Source of the DNA: Labrenzia sp. R4_2
GTDB taxonomy: Bacteria; Pseudomonadota; Alphaproteobacteria; Rhizobiales; Stappiaceae
Reading direction: 5' to 3'
NCBI RefSeq assembly: GCF_017743865.1
Contig: NZ_JAGHRJ010000005.1
Location: 186,001-250,000 of the forward strand
Length of the DNA stretch: 64,000 bases
Part shown: piece after piece, positions 1-7,619 of the stretch
How positions within the stretch are numbered: position 1 is the first letter of the stretch
Layout: each line of letters starts with the position of its first letter
Program-made: the position numbers and the translations under genes
The notes under the pieces: generated by a model
The model's input: only the letters and a program-made list of their open reading frames with translations
Databases searched by the model: none
Told to the model about the DNA's origin: nothing

Positions 1-1
1 G

Positions 2-940
2 CGCGAAGAAGCTCCAAACGCAGACCTTCAAAGTGTGCCGATGTTGCGTGGCCGGATTGTTAGCCTCAACGGCATCAGCAGCGATGATTTCGTGCCCGCC
101 CAAGAAGGGTCCGACTGGGTACTGCGCGGCGACCGCGGCATCACTTACGAGGCTACGCTCCCGCCGAACTCGGAACTGGCGACCGGTGAATGGTGGCTGC
201 AAGACTATTCCGGGCCTCCACTGGTCTCCTTTGACGCGGAGGCTGCAACAGACCTCGGCCTCAAGATTGGCGACACCGTTTCTGTGAACGTTCTTGGCCG
301 CGAAATCTCCGCAGAGATTGCAAATACGCGGGACGTGGAATGGCAGTCGCTTGGCATCAACTTCGTCATGGTGTTCTCGCCAAACACATTTGCCGGGGCG
401 CCGCATGCGCATCTGATGACCCTTGGCTGGGATGATAACGTCCAGACAGATACCGAGTTGGCCTTGTTAAAGACCGTCTCCAGCAGCTTCCCGACCGTCA
501 CCAGCGTCCGCGTGAAAGATGCGATCTCCCAGGTGAACAACATCGTGGCTCAGCTCGCATGGGCGATCCGCGGCGCCTCCTCCATAACGCTGATTGCCAG
601 CATTCTTGTCTTGGCAGGCGCACTCGCCGCCGGGCATCGCAGCCGCATCTATGACGCCGTCATCTTGAAGACCATTGGCGCCACACGAACGCGGCTGATC
701 CTGGCCTATGGCCTCGAATATGCGATCCTTGGCCTTGTTACAGCAGTGTTTGCCGTTTTGGCGGGCGGCATTGCTGCCTGGTATGTCATCACTGCAATCA
801 TGGGCGGAACCTTTACGCTGCTGCCAGTTACAGCGTTCAGTGCTGCCCTAATCGCGCTTGTCCTGACTGTCGGTTTCGGCCTGATCGGAACCTGGCGCGT
901 TCTTGGCGAAAAACCTGCACCGGTTCTTAGAAACCTCTGA
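2..940 (+). CDS. ABC transporter permease, FtsX family (3' part)
   Basis: The frame is open to the left edge, so only the last 312 residues are visible and the start lies outside the window. The visible part begins in a periplasmic domain. Three hydrophobic segments follow near the C-terminus (around residues 190-215, 235-265 and 275-300 of the visible part), the second containing an Ala/Gly-rich stretch. It ends in a Trp-Arg-Val-Leu and Pro-Val-Leu-Arg tail. This C-terminal FtsX arrangement is typical of YbbP-like permeases that work with a YbbA-type ATPase in lipoprotein or lysophospholipid handling at the inner membrane. The partner ATPase would be expected just upstream, outside the window. 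Family assignment is firm; substrate is unknown. Confidence 0.85.
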   Translation, partial: REEAPNADLQSVPMLRGRIVSLNGISSDDFVPAQEGSDWVLRGDRGITYEATLPPNSELATGEWWLQDYSGPPLVSFDAEAATDLGLKIGDTVSVNVLGREISAEIANTRDVEWQSLGINFVMVFSPNTFAGAPHAHLMTLGWDDNVQTDTELALLKTVSSSFPTVTSVRVKDAISQVNNIVAQLAWAIRGASSITLIASILVLAGALAAGHRSRIYDAVILKTIGATRTRLILAYGLEYAILGLVTAVFAVLAGGIAAWYVITAIMGGTFTLLPVTAFSAALIALVLTVGFGLIGTWRVLGEKPAPVLRNL

Positions 941-1084
941 TACGGCCAAAGACGGTGTTAACCGTCAGAAAAATTTCATCAAACTCACCGCAGATGTGCG
1001 CCGGTTCATGACCGGCGCGCCTTGCGTCATGCGATTATCTTGGATATCGGAAGAGAGATTTATCTCTTAAAGGGGCACTCCGAA

Positions 1085-1858
1085 ATGCCGGGCTATCGTT
1101 TGAAATCCATGTTTAAGACCACTCTAGCAGCCTCAATTGCGGCTTTGACCATGCTGTCAGCCGTGCCGGCCGCTCAAGCTGAAAGCCCGTTTCACACTGG
1201 CGTTTGGCAGCTGAATGACCCTGCCGGCAAGCGCGGCCTCGTTGTCAGTGACTGGCTGGTTTGGGAAGACGGCCTGCCGAAGCGCTGGCTTTACCGCCGC
1301 GCGGGAACCAATGACGCCAACCAGTTTGATTTCTTCACCCGCTCAATCGGTGACAGCGGTTTCACGCCGGTCGGCATCCGCGTTTATCGGACCGGTGAGC
1401 ATGAGATGAAATACACCATCTCTGAAAAGGGGAAGGATCCGATCGAGGTTTCCGCGAACCGTTTGTCGATCCCGAACTACAAGAATTCTTGCCTCTCGGT
1501 TGAAAACAAGGGCAACCGGCTGACCGGCGGCACCTGGACCGGCACACCGCAGTCTGCCGGAAAAAAACTCCGCCTGACCAAATCCAAGCTGACCATTGAT
1601 GGAAACGCGCGCAATGTGACCGTCGAAGATGTTCGCGTGGGTCGTGTCGGAATCATGGAGGACGGCAAACCCTTGGCGTTTTTCACGGATGCTGGCGGCG
1701 ATTATGGCGTTCTTCAGTGGTTCAAGCCGGGCGTAACGCCGGAAGTCATGCGCGACACCACAAAAGAAGTTATGGATTTCAAGGCAGAAGAAATCTTCCG
1801 CTGGCCACAAGGCACTTGCGATCGGCAGATCGAAAGCCGTCTTAAAGCCATGAAATAA
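1085..1858 (+). CDS. Secreted hypothetical protein
   Basis: This is a 257-residue protein of unknown function. The start at 1085 is chosen because an AGGGG stretch lies about 8 nt upstream; an ATG at 1109 (MFKTTLAAS...) is an alternative and gives a shorter signal peptide. The N-terminus is a clear Sec signal peptide with an AQA-type cleavage site near residue 34. The mature part is rich in beta-prone Trp/Gly/Thr stretches with two Cys (in NSCLS and GTCDR), suggesting one disulfide in a periplasmic beta-rich protein. I do not recognise the family. It stands alone between the permease and the Bax-inhibitor gene. Confidence 0.7.
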   Translation: MPGYRLKSMFKTTLAASIAALTMLSAVPAAQAESPFHTGVWQLNDPAGKRGLVVSDWLVWEDGLPKRWLYRRAGTNDANQFDFFTRSIGDSGFTPVGIRVYRTGEHEMKYTISEKGKDPIEVSANRLSIPNYKNSCLSVENKGNRLTGGTWTGTPQSAGKKLRLTKSKLTIDGNARNVTVEDVRVGRVGIMEDGKPLAFFTDAGGDYGVLQWFKPGVTPEVMRDTTKEVMDFKAEEIFRWPQGTCDRQIESRLKAMK

Positions 1859-1877
1859 GAACTCTTCTTAATCATAA

Positions 1878-1895
1878 GGCCCGGAAATACGGGCC
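1878..1895 (+). terminator. Weak hairpin after secreted protein gene
   Basis: A GGCCCG / CGGGCC inverted repeat with a 6-nt loop lies 20 nt after the stop codon at 1858. No T-run follows, so it may be only a transcript-end stabiliser. Confidence 0.35.
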
Positions 1896-2027
1896 GTAGC
1901 AGAAAGATTGCGATTTTTTCAGGAAAGTCATCTTGTGCTAGGGTCCGTATTCTCCCATATGTTGAGGGAGCTGTGCTGCAGGACTCCCTGCGCGCACAAG
2001 TTTTGAACGAAGGGGAATCTTAAGACC

Positions 2028-2792
2028 ATGTCGACCTTTGATCGCCAATCTCAAGGCGCTTACTCGGTTGCCGGCGCTCGTGCCGAGGCCGGCATCGATC
2101 AGGGCCTGCGCGCCTACATGCTGGGCGTATACAACTACATGACGTTCGGCCTCGCGCTGACCGGTTTCTTTGCCATCGGTACCTACATGATGTCCGTCGT
2201 AACCAACGACGCTGGCTCGATCGTAGGTTTGACACCGCTGGGCAACGCCATCTTCGCCTCACCGCTCAAATGGGTGGTTATGCTGGCGCCGCTCGGCATG
2301 GTGCTTTGGCTCTCGTTCCGGATCCAGTCCATGAGCGCGTCAACCGCTCGGACGATGTTCCTCGTCTACTCCGCCCTGATGGGTGTATCCCTATCCTCGA
2401 TCTTCATGGTTTATACCGGCGGATCGATCGCGCGCGTGTTCTTCATCACCGCAGCGTCCTTCGGTGCGCTGAGCATCTTCGGCTACACCACGAAGAAGGA
2501 CCTGTCCGCTTGGGGTTCGTTCCTGTTCATGGGCCTGATCGGTATCGTGATCGCCTCCCTGGTGAACATCTTCCTCGGATCTTCCGCGCTTCAGTTCGCG
2601 ATTTCTGTGATTGGTGTCCTCGTGTTCGCTGGCTTGACTGCCTACGACACACAGCAGATCAAGGAAATGTACTACGAGGGCGATTCCGGTGAAGTTGCCA
2701 CCAAGAAGTCCGTGATGGGCGCTCTGCGTCTCTACCTCGACTTCATCAACATGTTCCTGATGCTGCTGCAGTTGTTCGGCAACCGCGAATAA
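2028..2792 (+). CDS. Bax inhibitor-1/YccA family membrane protein
   Basis: This is a 254-residue integral membrane protein with about seven hydrophobic segments starting near residue 38 (NYMTFGLALTGFFAIG). The C-terminal half has the conserved family stretch around residues 205-215 with YDTQQIK, followed by the Arg/Tyr-Leu-Asp-Phe-Ile-Asn segment. YccA/BI-1 proteins sit in the inner membrane and are linked to modulation of FtsH proteolysis or to a pH-sensitive calcium leak. Length and motifs are normal for the family. It appears to be a single-gene unit: a strong terminator follows 25 nt after the stop codon. Confidence 0.93.
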   Translation: MSTFDRQSQGAYSVAGARAEAGIDQGLRAYMLGVYNYMTFGLALTGFFAIGTYMMSVVTNDAGSIVGLTPLGNAIFASPLKWVVMLAPLGMVLWLSFRIQSMSASTARTMFLVYSALMGVSLSSIFMVYTGGSIARVFFITAASFGALSIFGYTTKKDLSAWGSFLFMGLIGIVIASLVNIFLGSSALQFAISVIGVLVFAGLTAYDTQQIKEMYYEGDSGEVATKKSVMGALRLYLDFINMFLMLLQLFGNRE

Positions 2793-2814
2793 TCTGCGCA
2801 CCATCATAATGTAG

Positions 2815-2846
2815 AAAGCCCGGCCATTGCGCCGGGCTTTTTGTTG
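2815..2846 (+). terminator. Rho-independent terminator
   Basis: An AAGCCCGGC / GCCGGGCTT stem with a short loop is followed by a T-rich run, 25 nt after the Bax-inhibitor stop codon. Confidence 0.9.
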
Positions 2847-2945
2847 TCTTCCGACAAAAGATGTCGCTTCCAAATTTCAGATGGTCAGCACGTGAAAAAC
2901 GGGTAAGTGGCGACCGCTCCGGGTTTCGATCCGTGCGCCCCTGTG

Positions 2946-3335
2946 TCAGGCGTCGACGACCCGAAGATGCTTTTTCTTTTCCAGAACTCTCAGGACCTGC
3001 GAAAGATCGTGGCCACGTTTCAGAATCATGCCACCAGTCGCGACGACCGAATATGCGCCCTGCCGCCGCGCAAGTTTAGGATCCTTTTCGATGCGATAAA
3101 GAGGCATTTCAGAGGCGCGGCGGAAAATTGAGAAAACAGCCCTGTCATTCAGAATGTCAATTGCGTAGTCCCGCCACTCACCATCGGCGACCATGCGGCC
3201 ATAGAGCCTGAGGATGACATCGAGTTCCCGGCGGTTGAAGGACACCACTGGTAAGGAGGGTGGAGCTTTTTGCCCAGATCCATTGAGGCTCAAGCTCCGG
3301 CTGTGCTGAGATGCGCTATCATCGGCTTCGCTCAT
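2946..3335 (-). CDS. DUF2794 domain-containing protein
   Basis: This is a 129-residue cytoplasmic protein. The start at 3335 is fixed by a GGGAGGCG ribosome-binding site right upstream; a longer reading to 3395 has none. The N-terminal 35 residues are low-complexity (Ser/Asp rich). The conserved core follows, with FNRRELDVILRLYG, DRAVFSIFRRASEMPLYRIEK and a Lys-rich tail. This matches the DUF2794 family, which is nearly confined to Alphaproteobacteria. No biochemical role is known to me. It lies convergent to the Bax-inhibitor gene. Confidence 0.85.
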   Translation of the reverse strand: MSEADDSASQHSRSLSLNGSGQKAPPSLPVVSFNRRELDVILRLYGRMVADGEWRDYAIDILNDRAVFSIFRRASEMPLYRIEKDPKLARRQGAYSVVATGGMILKRGHDLSQVLRVLEKKKHLRVVDA

Positions 3336-3393
3336 TCCGCCTCCCTTTTGAACCGCCTTGCACCCTGCACTGCTGTCAGCATTTGCCCGGCGC

Positions 3394-3411
3394 ATGTCAT
3401 CCAGATGTCAT
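3394..3411 (+). promoter_or_regulatory. Candidate Pho box
   Basis: ATGTCAT-CCAG-ATGTCAT matches the enterobacterial/rhizobial Pho box consensus CTGTCAT-N4-CTGTCAT at 12 of 14 fixed positions. It reads on the plus strand, away from DUF2794 (start 3335) and toward the candidate small RNA at 3611. The distance to that RNA is long (about 200 nt), so regulation of either neighbour is uncertain. Confidence 0.35.
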
Positions 3412-3574
3412 GATGGTCGCGGTTCGCCGGGAATTGCAAGTGCAGGCCGGAAGAAAGCTGAGAAACGGTTGCTTTCATTCATCAATCGTGACCGAAAAAC
3501 ATCAAAAACTGACGCATGGGCAACTTTTCAAGAAAGAATACCAAAATTTTCATGTTTTCGCCGCATTCCAGCCC

Positions 3575-3604
3575 TTGGCCAGCCAAAAAGCACACCCATA
3601 TTAG
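3575..3604 (+). promoter_or_regulatory. Candidate sigma-70 type promoter for sRNA
   Basis: TTGGCC (3575-3580) and TATTAG (3599-3604) are separated by 18 nt. Transcription would start near 3611 and run into the terminator at 3718-3745. Confidence 0.4.
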
Positions 3605-3610
3605 CATCAT

Positions 3611-3745
3611 ACCTTGATGGGAACGGTCTACGGGCACCGCGGTATGCAATAGCCCCCCAGCCCCCCGTGGTGAATGTAGAGCGACCAGATTTTTTGAGTC
3701 AAACATCAGGGCAACTGAAGGGCCGGCAACACGCCGGCCCTTTTC
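3611..3745 (+). ncRNA. Candidate small RNA, about 135 nt, with C-rich loop
   Basis: No credible ORF lies between 3336 and 3852, yet a strong intrinsic terminator ends at 3745. A plausible promoter sits about 135 nt before it. Inside the predicted transcript, CACCGCGG (3635-3642) pairs with CCGTGGTG (3665-3672), one G-U pair included. This leaves a 22-nt loop holding two runs of C (CCCCCC and CCCC). C-rich loops that can pair with purine-rich ribosome-binding sites are common in alphaproteobacterial trans-acting sRNAs. Identity with a known Rfam family cannot be tested here. The first 200 nt of the gap (3412-3610) show nothing else. Confidence 0.42.
3718..3745 (+). terminator. Rho-independent terminator of candidate sRNA
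   Basis: A perfect 8-bp GGGCCGGC / GCCGGCCC stem with a 5-nt loop is followed by TTTT on the plus strand. No plus-strand protein gene lies upstream for more than 900 bases, so it points to a non-coding transcript. Confidence 0.85.
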
Positions 3746-3852
3746 ATTACCTGACACCTTTGGCGGACAGTCTCAAGAATTCCGGCAGTTTTCCCGAACC
3801 GAAAACGTTTCAAGCTTCCCCTGGGGACGCCTTGTAGTATTCTTTTCCCAAG

Positions 3853-4371
3853 ATGACTCTTGACCTGATTGATCTTCGTGCGGCGAGACCGGCAGACTGC
3901 GAAGCGCTCGCCAGCATCCATAGCGAAGCCTGGCTCGGCGCTTATCGCGGCGTGTTACATGGCCTTGACCTTCAGCGAATGGTCTCAAGGCGCGGCGAAA
4001 ACTGGTGGCGCGGAGCTCTGTCGCGCGGCGTCAACATCAAGATCCTTTCCGTTGCTGATGTCCCGGCCGGATATGCCACCTTCGGCCCGTGCCGGCTAAC
4101 GAACACCAGCATGGATGGCGAGATATACGAACTTTATCTCAAACCGGAATATCAGGGCCTGGGTTTCGGCCGGAGGCTTTTTGAAGACATCCGGGCTTCG
4201 TTCCTCGAGCAACATGGCTCGGGGCTTGCCGTCCAGGTGCTTAGCGACAACACGCCCGCCCGGGAATTCTATCGTGCGGTGGGAGGCCAAATCGCCGGGA
4301 AATCATGGCACCGGATCGGCGGTAGACGGCTCGAATTGCTCATCTACATCTGGCCGAGGCGAACGCTCTGA
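3853..4371 (+). CDS. GNAT family N-acetyltransferase
   Basis: This is a 172-residue acetyl-CoA-dependent acyltransferase. The GNAT fold is visible: an N-terminal RPADCEALASIHSEAW strand-helix, a central beta-strand with EIYELYLKPEYQGLGFGRRLFE (residues ~92-114), which contains the acetyl-CoA pyrophosphate loop Q/RxxGxG/A as QGLGFG, and a C-terminal ARxFYxxxGG signature (AREFYRAVGGQ). The substrate is not predictable. The start ATG has no clear ribosome-binding site. It is a solitary gene; an atypical 150-nt gap separates it from ppa. Confidence 0.87.
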   Translation: MTLDLIDLRAARPADCEALASIHSEAWLGAYRGVLHGLDLQRMVSRRGENWWRGALSRGVNIKILSVADVPAGYATFGPCRLTNTSMDGEIYELYLKPEYQGLGFGRRLFEDIRASFLEQHGSGLAVQVLSDNTPAREFYRAVGGQIAGKSWHRIGGRRLELLIYIWPRRTL

Positions 4372-4523
4372 CAGGCTCACCTTTATGCCTTCCAAGACAA
4401 GGATCTGGCGCGCCCGCGCCACTTCCGGATCATTAATCAATTAGGTGCAATGCAAAACTAAAGACTTGAACTTCTGTCTTCGGATTGCGATAGACGGCGC
4501 AACGATCCAACAGGAGTTCACAG

Positions 4524-5063
4524 ATGCGTATTGACGCCGTGCCGATTGGCAAAAACCCGCCGGAAGACATCAACGTGATTGTTGAGGTTCCCGTTGGCGG
4601 TGAACCGATCAAGTATGAGATGGATAAAGAAGCAGGCGCGATGTATGTCGACCGCTTCCTCTACACGCCCATGCGCTATCCGGGGAACTACGGCTTCGTC
4701 CCGCACACACTTTGCGGCGATGGCGATCCGATCGACGTGGTTGTCGTCAACCAGCGTCCTGTTGTACCTGGCGCCATCATGACGTGCCGTCCGATTGGCG
4801 TTCTCCTGATGGAAGACGAGTCCGGCCAGGATGAAAAGATCATTGCGGTTCCGAGCCACAAGATCACCAAGCGCTATGACGGTGTTTCGGACATTACCGA
4901 CCTGCCGCAAATCACGATCGATCAGGTCAAGCACTTCTTCGAGCACTACAAGGATCTGGAGCCTGGCAAATGGGTGAAAGTGACGGGTGTTGAAGGCGCA
5001 GAAGCTGCGAAACGCATGATTGTGGAATCAATCGAGCGCGCCAAGACGGAAGCGGCCGAATAA
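4524..5063 (+). CDS. ppa: Inorganic pyrophosphatase
   Basis: This is a 179-residue soluble family I inorganic pyrophosphatase, hydrolysing PPi to two phosphates and so pulling biosynthetic reactions forward. The family signature is plain: the Asp-rich [11 protein letters not shown] stretch around residues 65-75 supplies Mg2+ ligands, with YGFVPHT just before it and [10 protein letters not shown] at the C-terminus. AGGAG lies 7 nt before the ATG. Length matches bacterial hexameric enzymes. It is a single-gene unit between GNAT and the convergent metallopeptidase gene. Confidence 0.97.
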   Translation: MRIDAVPIGKNPPEDINVIVEVPVGGEPIKYEMDKEAGAMYVDRFLYTPMRYPGNYGFVPHTLCGDGDPIDVVVVNQRPVVPGAIMTCRPIGVLLMEDESGQDEKIIAVPSHKITKRYDGVSDITDLPQITIDQVKHFFEHYKDLEPGKWVKVTGVEGAEAAKRMIVESIERAKTEAAE

Positions 5064-5100
5064 ATGCAGCCCGACTATCCTTGAGGCTGCCGCCGCTGCA

Positions 5101-5535
5101 TCACCTGTCGGCAGCGGCCTCGAGACGCTCCATGTCCTGATCGCTCAAACCGAAATGGTGACCGATCTCATGGATAAGCACATGGGCGACCACATCTCCG
5201 AGCGTTTCGTCCATTGCGGCCCAATAATCCAGAATGGGCCGGCGGAAGAGCCAGATACGATTTGGCATTTGCCCGGTATGGGACAGCTCTTCGCCCTCGT
5301 CCAAGCCGACACCTTCAAACAATCCAAGCAGATCGTGCGGATCTTCGATCGACAGTGCATCGAGAACATCATCAGGTGCGTATTCGGCAAGTGTGATCTG
5401 CAAATTGCCGCAGCGAAGCAGCAGATCGTCCGGCATGGTTGCCAGTGTTTCGCTGGCCATTGCCTCAAAGTCTTTCAGGTCCGGCGCTTTGAGGTCGGTC
5501 CAGTGGCTTCGGCTGATTGGATGAATTGACGCCAT
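5101..5535 (-). CDS. Metallopeptidase family protein (zincin)
   Basis: This is a 144-residue protein with HEIGHHFGLSDQDM at residues 122-135, which is the extended HExxHxxGxxD zinc-binding motif of the small minimal gluzincin/metzincin-like family often annotated as metallopeptidase (PF06262 type). The start at 5535 (MASIHPISR) is preferred because upstream codons of the longer reading lack homology-like character; GGAG sits about 12 nt upstream. There is no signal peptide, so it is cytoplasmic. Its substrate is unknown. It is convergent with ppa. Confidence 0.85.
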   Translation of the reverse strand: MASIHPISRSHWTDLKAPDLKDFEAMASETLATMPDDLLLRCGNLQITLAEYAPDDVLDALSIEDPHDLLGLFEGVGLDEGEELSHTGQMPNRIWLFRRPILDYWAAMDETLGDVVAHVLIHEIGHHFGLSDQDMERLEAAADR

Positions 5536-5606
5536 ATTTTGTTCCAGGCTCCAGTGAGCGCTGTATTTCCTTTTTCGCGAGCCTCCCAACTCAGTTGGAA
5601 GATTAC

Positions 5607-5864
5607 CTAGAGGTAGGTAACGGTAAGGTAAATCACCAGACCAATTGCAAACATCAAACCAAGCGACCGGCCGATGCGCGTACCCCAGACTTCGATGTGG
5701 TCATCGGCATCCTTATCGGCCGCGCTCATATGGTCCCGCGCACGATCGGCCATACGAACAAAGGTCGAGCCAACAACCGTTTCGCTTTCCGCTTGCGCAC
5801 GGTCAATCGCTCTCAGCGCCTCGTCGCGCCTTTCCTGATCGGCCTTGTGTTTTGACGTGCTCAT
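5607..5864 (-). CDS. Small single-pass membrane protein
   Basis: This is an 85-residue protein whose ATG overlaps the stop of the upstream dsbB-like gene in an ATGA, so the two are translationally coupled. The first 60 residues are highly charged and helical (many Asp, Glu, Arg, Ala). The last 20 form one transmembrane helix (LMFAIGLVIYLTVTYL). I do not recognise a family. Context suggests a small accessory of the DsbB-like protein, but this is inference only. Confidence 0.7.
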   Translation of the reverse strand: MSTSKHKADQERRDEALRAIDRAQAESETVVGSTFVRMADRARDHMSAADKDADDHIEVWGTRIGRSLGLMFAIGLVIYLTVTYL

Positions 5865-6385
5865 GCCGGTGACTTTGCCATGGGAACCCGGAATTTCAAA
5901 ATTCCGGCAGCAAGAAGCCCAAGTCCGGCCAACCCGGCAGATGCAACAGCATTCCACCCGGCAAAGGACAGGCCCAGCATCCGCCAGCTGGCTTCGGTGC
6001 AGCTCACAACCCGGGTCGATTGCAAGGCTTGCAGCATGTTGGAAGCAGATGCCGGCGCCGCGGACCCACCGCCGCAATCATTCGGGCCATCCCAGAACTG
6101 CCATTCCGCTCCGGCCTGATAAATCCCGAGACCAGCCCCATAAGCGAACACGCCCGCGACTGCAAGCAACAGGACCGCGGCAATCCCTTTGCGACCGGAC
6201 ACCAAGGCAACCAATGCAACAAGGGCCAGCGGCAACCCGGTATAATAAGGAATTCGCTGCTCCAAACACAGCTTGCAGGGGACATAACCGCCAATCAGCT
6301 GATATCCCCAAGCCGTTCCAATCACCAAAAGGCCACCGGCCAATAGCAGGAGTGTTAACGACTGCGCCAGTTTTTCAGCGGACAT
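5861..6385 (-). CDS. Disulfide bond formation protein B family
   Basis: This is a 174-residue protein with four hydrophobic segments, matching DsbB-family quinone reductases that reoxidise periplasmic DsbA. The first periplasmic loop carries the CKLC motif at residues 37-40. The second loop has Cys104 (NDCGGG) and Cys129 (VVSCTEASW). That is the full set of four redox Cys expected. The start at 6385 is the first Met after the DedA stop codon and is 14 nt from it, consistent with an operon dedA-like - dsbB-like - small protein. The alphaproteobacterial DsbB/DsbI branch is divergent, so I leave the symbol blank. Confidence 0.88.
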   Translation of the reverse strand: MSAEKLAQSLTLLLLAGGLLVIGTAWGYQLIGGYVPCKLCLEQRIPYYTGLPLALVALVALVSGRKGIAAVLLLAVAGVFAYGAGLGIYQAGAEWQFWDGPNDCGGGSAAPASASNMLQALQSTRVVSCTEASWRMLGLSFAGWNAVASAGLAGLGLLAAGILKFRVPMAKSPA

Positions 6386-6399
6386 CGGATCCTCATTGC

Positions 6400-6978
6400 T
6401 TAGATAAACTTCAGCGCGGCGAAACCGCCGACCAAAAGCACGACGAACAGGGTGAACATAAGACCGAGGCGTTTCTCGATAAAGTCCTTGATCGGCGGGC
6501 CAAAGAAATACAGGAGCCCAGCGACAATGAAGAACCGGATCCCCCGGGAAACAATGCTCGCAAGTATAAAGATTGGCAGGCTTAGGCCTGCTGCCCCGGA
6601 GGCAACTGTAATCACCTTGTAGGGAAACGGGGTTACACCGGCGATAAACACGAACCACCAGCCCCACTCGGCGAAGATATGGCGGAATTCCTCGACGTAG
6701 TGGAGTTTGCCATAGAACGCGAGCACCGGCTGTGCAACCTGTTCGAACAGGAACATTCCGATGAAATAGCCGAATACACCACCGGCCACAGAGGTCAGCG
6801 TGCACAGCAGCGCATACCACCAGGCCTTCTCGCGCCGGGCGATGACCATCGGGATCAACAAGATGTCCGGCGGGATCGGAAAGAACGAGCTTTCGACAAA
6901 CGAAACCGACCCCAGCGCTGTAGGTGCGCGCGGTCCGGCAGCAAGGGACAGGGTCCAGTCATAAAGGCGTCTGATCAT
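6400..6978 (-). CDS. DedA/YqaA-like membrane protein
   Basis: This is a 192-residue membrane protein of the SNARE-associated (VTT/DedA) family, YqaA subgroup; DedA proteins act in membrane lipid flipping and proton-motive-force homeostasis. The start at 6978 has GGAGG 5 nt upstream. Family hallmarks seen are VSFVESSFFPIPPDILLIP (residues ~26-44), a glycine-rich G-x-x-x-G helix, and the second amphipathic re-entrant loop with GVTPFPYKVITVASGAAGL. It is the first gene of a three-gene minus-strand operon with the DsbB-like protein. Confidence 0.9.
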   Translation of the reverse strand: MIRRLYDWTLSLAAGPRAPTALGSVSFVESSFFPIPPDILLIPMVIARREKAWWYALLCTLTSVAGGVFGYFIGMFLFEQVAQPVLAFYGKLHYVEEFRHIFAEWGWWFVFIAGVTPFPYKVITVASGAAGLSLPIFILASIVSRGIRFFIVAGLLYFFGPPIKDFIEKRLGLMFTLFVVLLVGGFAALKFI

Positions 6979-7137
6979 GACGCCTCCATACCTGCTGCAA
7001 CGCAAAAAGTCACCTGACGAAATTCAGGCTGGGAACGGTTTGACGCGATGGTGGCGCACTAGAGGCAACTGCCCCCCTCAAACGAGCGCCTAACGGTAAG
7101 CCCATTGAAATCTGCAGATAAATGACGAGTGTATAGA

Positions 7138-7222
7138 TGGTGCCCCCCGCCGGAATCGAACCGGCACTCCCGAAGGAACGGGATTTTGAATCCCGCGCGT
7201 CTACCAGTTCCGCCAGAGGGGC
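7138..7222 (-). tRNA. tRNA-Leu (anticodon CAA)
   Basis: The minus strand folds as a class II tRNA of 85 nt including an encoded CCA. The acceptor GCCCCTC pairs with GGGGGGC. The anticodon loop TTCAAAA gives CAA. A variable arm and the T-loop GGTTCGATTCC are present. Confidence 0.97.
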
Positions 7223-7619
7223 AACTGACACCGAGGTGCGTGAATATCACCGCCCCCGTGCCGATGCAAGCAGAGATACGCCTCAAATCCGCAAACTATC
7301 CACGATCATTTCGAAGGGCCGTCTGAAGTCAGCATTGACCTTACCAGCCGCTGCATCATTGCACCGCATGAACCACAGAACTAAAGCATAAAGCGCTGAA
7401 TGAGCTTGGGCGGAGATCTGAAACTGCGGCAAACATTTGTGTAGCCTCTAGCGCTGGCACCCGCACCGCAGTCTTGCGCAGCAAGGAGATCCAACAATGC
7501 GCAGGTCACTGCGCTGATTGCATGCGCTTGACCAACTTTAAGAAATTTTGCCGGCGAAGAAAGGCGCAAATTGTGCGCTTTTTCTAGACAAGCTTTTTAC
7601 CTTTCGATACATCTTCACC
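7223..7619. other. Intergenic gap, no feature seen
   Basis: This gap lies between tRNA-Leu and the divergently oriented CYTH-CHAD gene. Short ORFs here lack ribosome-binding sites and recognisable motifs. It presumably carries both promoters. Confidence 0.5.
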
